From positions 29,486-93,485 of the forward strand of contig NZ_SPUM01000081.1 in assembly GCF_004614195.1 (NCBI RefSeq): DNA of 64,000 nucleotides. Direction: 5' to 3'. The notes under the pieces are model-generated. The model was not told the DNA's origin. It saw nothing but the letters and a program-made list of their open reading frames with translations, and made no database searches. A program made the position numbers and the translations under genes. This stretch comes from Massilia horti. Lineage in GTDB: Bacteria; Pseudomonadota; Gammaproteobacteria; Burkholderiales; Burkholderiaceae_D. Shown piece after piece: positions 63,701-64,000 of the stretch. How positions within the stretch are numbered: the first letter of the stretch is position 1; each line of letters opens with the position of its first letter.

Positions 63701-63832
63701 GGCGCGGCCAGCCAGAACGCGGTCGGCCGCGGTGTGATTGGCGGCATGGTGGCGGCCACCTTCCTCGCCACCTTCATGATTCCGATGTTTTACGTGCTCA
63801 TTGCCAGTCGGCTACGGCGCAATGCGAAATGA
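60725..63832 (+). CDS. RND multidrug efflux pump (AcrB/MexB type)
   Basis: A 1035-residue inner-membrane pump with 12 membrane segments and two large periplasmic loops, typical length for AcrB/MexB. The F-F-I-D-R-P-I-F-A opening and the membrane Asp pair in G-L-L-V-D-D-A-I-V-V-V-E-N (proton relay) are present. It exports hydrophobic drugs as a trimer with the upstream adaptor. The last nine codons fall inside a perfect inverted repeat that extends to the window end. Confidence 0.95.
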   Translation: MARFFIDRPIFAIVIAILLCLSGILSILRMPIEQYPTIAPPAIQVTTNYPGASAETVETTVVQVIEQQMSGLDHLIYMASTSDDFGQGVTTLTFAPGANPDIAQVQVQNKLQLAIPQLPAEVQQTGIRVTKSSTSFLLVLAFVSTDNSMAAVDIANYLVSHVQDPLSRVDGVGNLTVFGTQYAMRIWLDPNKLNNFGLTPVDITNAVQSQNVQVASGQLGGTPHTSSQQFSATITEATLLRTPAQFGNILLKVLPGGSQVRLRDVARVALGGENYNLLTKFNDQPAAGLAVQLSPGANALATSNLVHAKVDSLARHFPPGLKVAYPIDQAPYIRASMEEVVKTLLEGIALVFLVMLLFLQNIRATLIPTIAVPVVLLGTFAIMNAAGFTINTLSLFGLVLAIGLLVDDAIVVVENVERLMTEEHLPPVEATRKAMGQISGALVGVATVLSAVFVPVAFSPGAVGAIYRQFSLTIVSAMLLSVFVALSLTPALCAMILKPSSVPQQDRKGFFGWFNRGFERGRDGYLHGVRRIIARLWRWMLVYLAVIGVVAFLFLRLPSAFLPDEDQGSMFVLVQTPPGATQDRTGKVLEDINHYLVTSEKAMVDSIFLVNGFSFTGRGQNQGMVFIRFRPFDQRTTSNLRVQALMARIGHRFAAYQDALIVPINPPPIRELGIASGFDFQLQDQSGVGHQRLLQARNQLLEMASHDPTLAQVRPFGLEDSPEFKVEIDREKAEALGVSPNMIDQSFSISWASSFINFFLDTDGRIKRVFAQADAPYRMVPEDLNSHFVRNANGAMVPFSSFATGRWTFGSPKLERYNGVSSFEIQGQAAPGRSTGQAITAMTKIAQQLPAGVGYDWTGISLQQIAAGAQAPLLYALSILVVFLSLAALYESWSIPLSVIMVVPIGVLGSLTAAWLSGMANDVYFQVGLLTTVGLSSKNAILIVEFARDLGAAGRTPTDAALEAAHIRLRPIVMTSLAFGLGVFPLAIARGAGAASQNAVGRGVIGGMVAATFLATFMIPMFYVLIASRLRRNAK

Positions 63833-64000
63833 CGCCGGTGCGTAATCAAAAGTAGGGTGCGCACCTGTGCGCACGCGGTTCGCGAAGGCCGCGTAGTGGA
63901 GCGGCAGCCGCAAGTCAGCAAGCCGTGACCGCGTGCGCACAGGTGCGCACCCTACTTTTGATTACGCACCGGCGTCATTTCGCATTGCGCCGTAGCCGAC
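63807..64000. repeat. Perfect inverted repeat with 73-bp arms at window end
   Basis: Arms 63807-63879 and 63928-64000 are perfect reverse complements, separated by a 48-bp loop (63880-63927). The left arm includes the last nine codons of the pump gene; the right arm is cut by the window end, so the true repeat is longer or equal. Each arm contains an inner palindrome, GTGCGCAC-ct-GTGCGCAC (63857-63874 in the left arm). It could be an inverted duplication of the pump gene's 3' end, a large terminator, a REP-like element, or a fold-back assembly artefact. Confidence 0.85.

Overview
The window looks like a chromosome segment of a betaproteobacterium, most probably of the Oxalobacteraceae (Massilia/Duganella-like). 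This rests on the GC-rich right half, a betaproteobacterial-type RND pump, a TorF-type porin and the style of the type VI secretion (T6SS) genes; no 16S or housekeeping gene confirms it. By eye, a mosaic, somewhat more AT-rich accessory region (1 to about 43.9 kb) is joined to a GC-rich, ordinary-looking chromosomal region (about 44 to 64 kb).

Accessory region, left to right. (1) A two-gene pair of a DUF4209 HEPN-type protein and an HNH endonuclease (39-2733). (2) A tRNA-Cys 3' fragment, probably an attachment-site remnant (about 2969-3020), and three small or hypothetical genes. (3) A Wadjet-type SMC anti-plasmid system in the order jetC-jetB-jetA-jetD on the minus strand (5407-11814), with a divergent WYL-domain repressor of BrxR/CapW type and a downstream HEPN-motif protein. 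(4) A five-gene, translationally coupled minus-strand operon of metallophosphoesterase, helical protein, two P-loop GTPases and a GAP1-type protein (14407-21298). It matches the predicted double-GTPase (GTPase-associated) conflict systems known from comparative genomics. (5) A partial T6SS module: tssK diverging from tssE-tssF-tssG-vgrG, then an LCAT-like lipase effector and a Tli4-type immunity gene, followed by a truncated second copy of the immunity gene. (6) A Tn7-like transposition module on the minus strand (tnsA-tnsB-tnsC, two tniQ genes and a second TnsC/TniB-like ATPase; 32913-42447). It ends at an array of short direct repeats (43029-43205) that looks like TnsB-binding sites, about 55 bp from the 3' end of a YdeI/OmdA-like gene. 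Placement of the tnsA end beside a gene's 3' end mirrors Tn7 at glmS. The defence genes and T6SS module could therefore be cargo of a very large Tn7-like element, but no opposite end was found in the window.

Chromosomal region. A TonB-dependent receptor; a helix-turn-helix plus PAS regulator divergent from an operon for choline/glycine-betaine-type catabolism (Rieske oxygenase, betaine-aldehyde dehydrogenase, choline dehydrogenase, porin, small membrane protein, APC permease, ferredoxin reductase); then a RibD/DHFR-like reductase, a DUF2058 protein, a class C beta-lactamase-like serine hydrolase and an RND efflux adaptor-pump pair. The last 194 bp form a perfect inverted repeat with 73-bp arms that includes the 3' end of the pump gene. 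This is either an inverted duplication or an assembly fold-back, cut by the window end.

How the parts fit: the left two thirds form a defence and interbacterial-competition island (Wadjet against plasmids, HEPN/HNH and double-GTPase conflict systems against invaders, T6SS lipase against rivals) beside transposition machinery that could have assembled or moved it. The right third is core metabolism and efflux.
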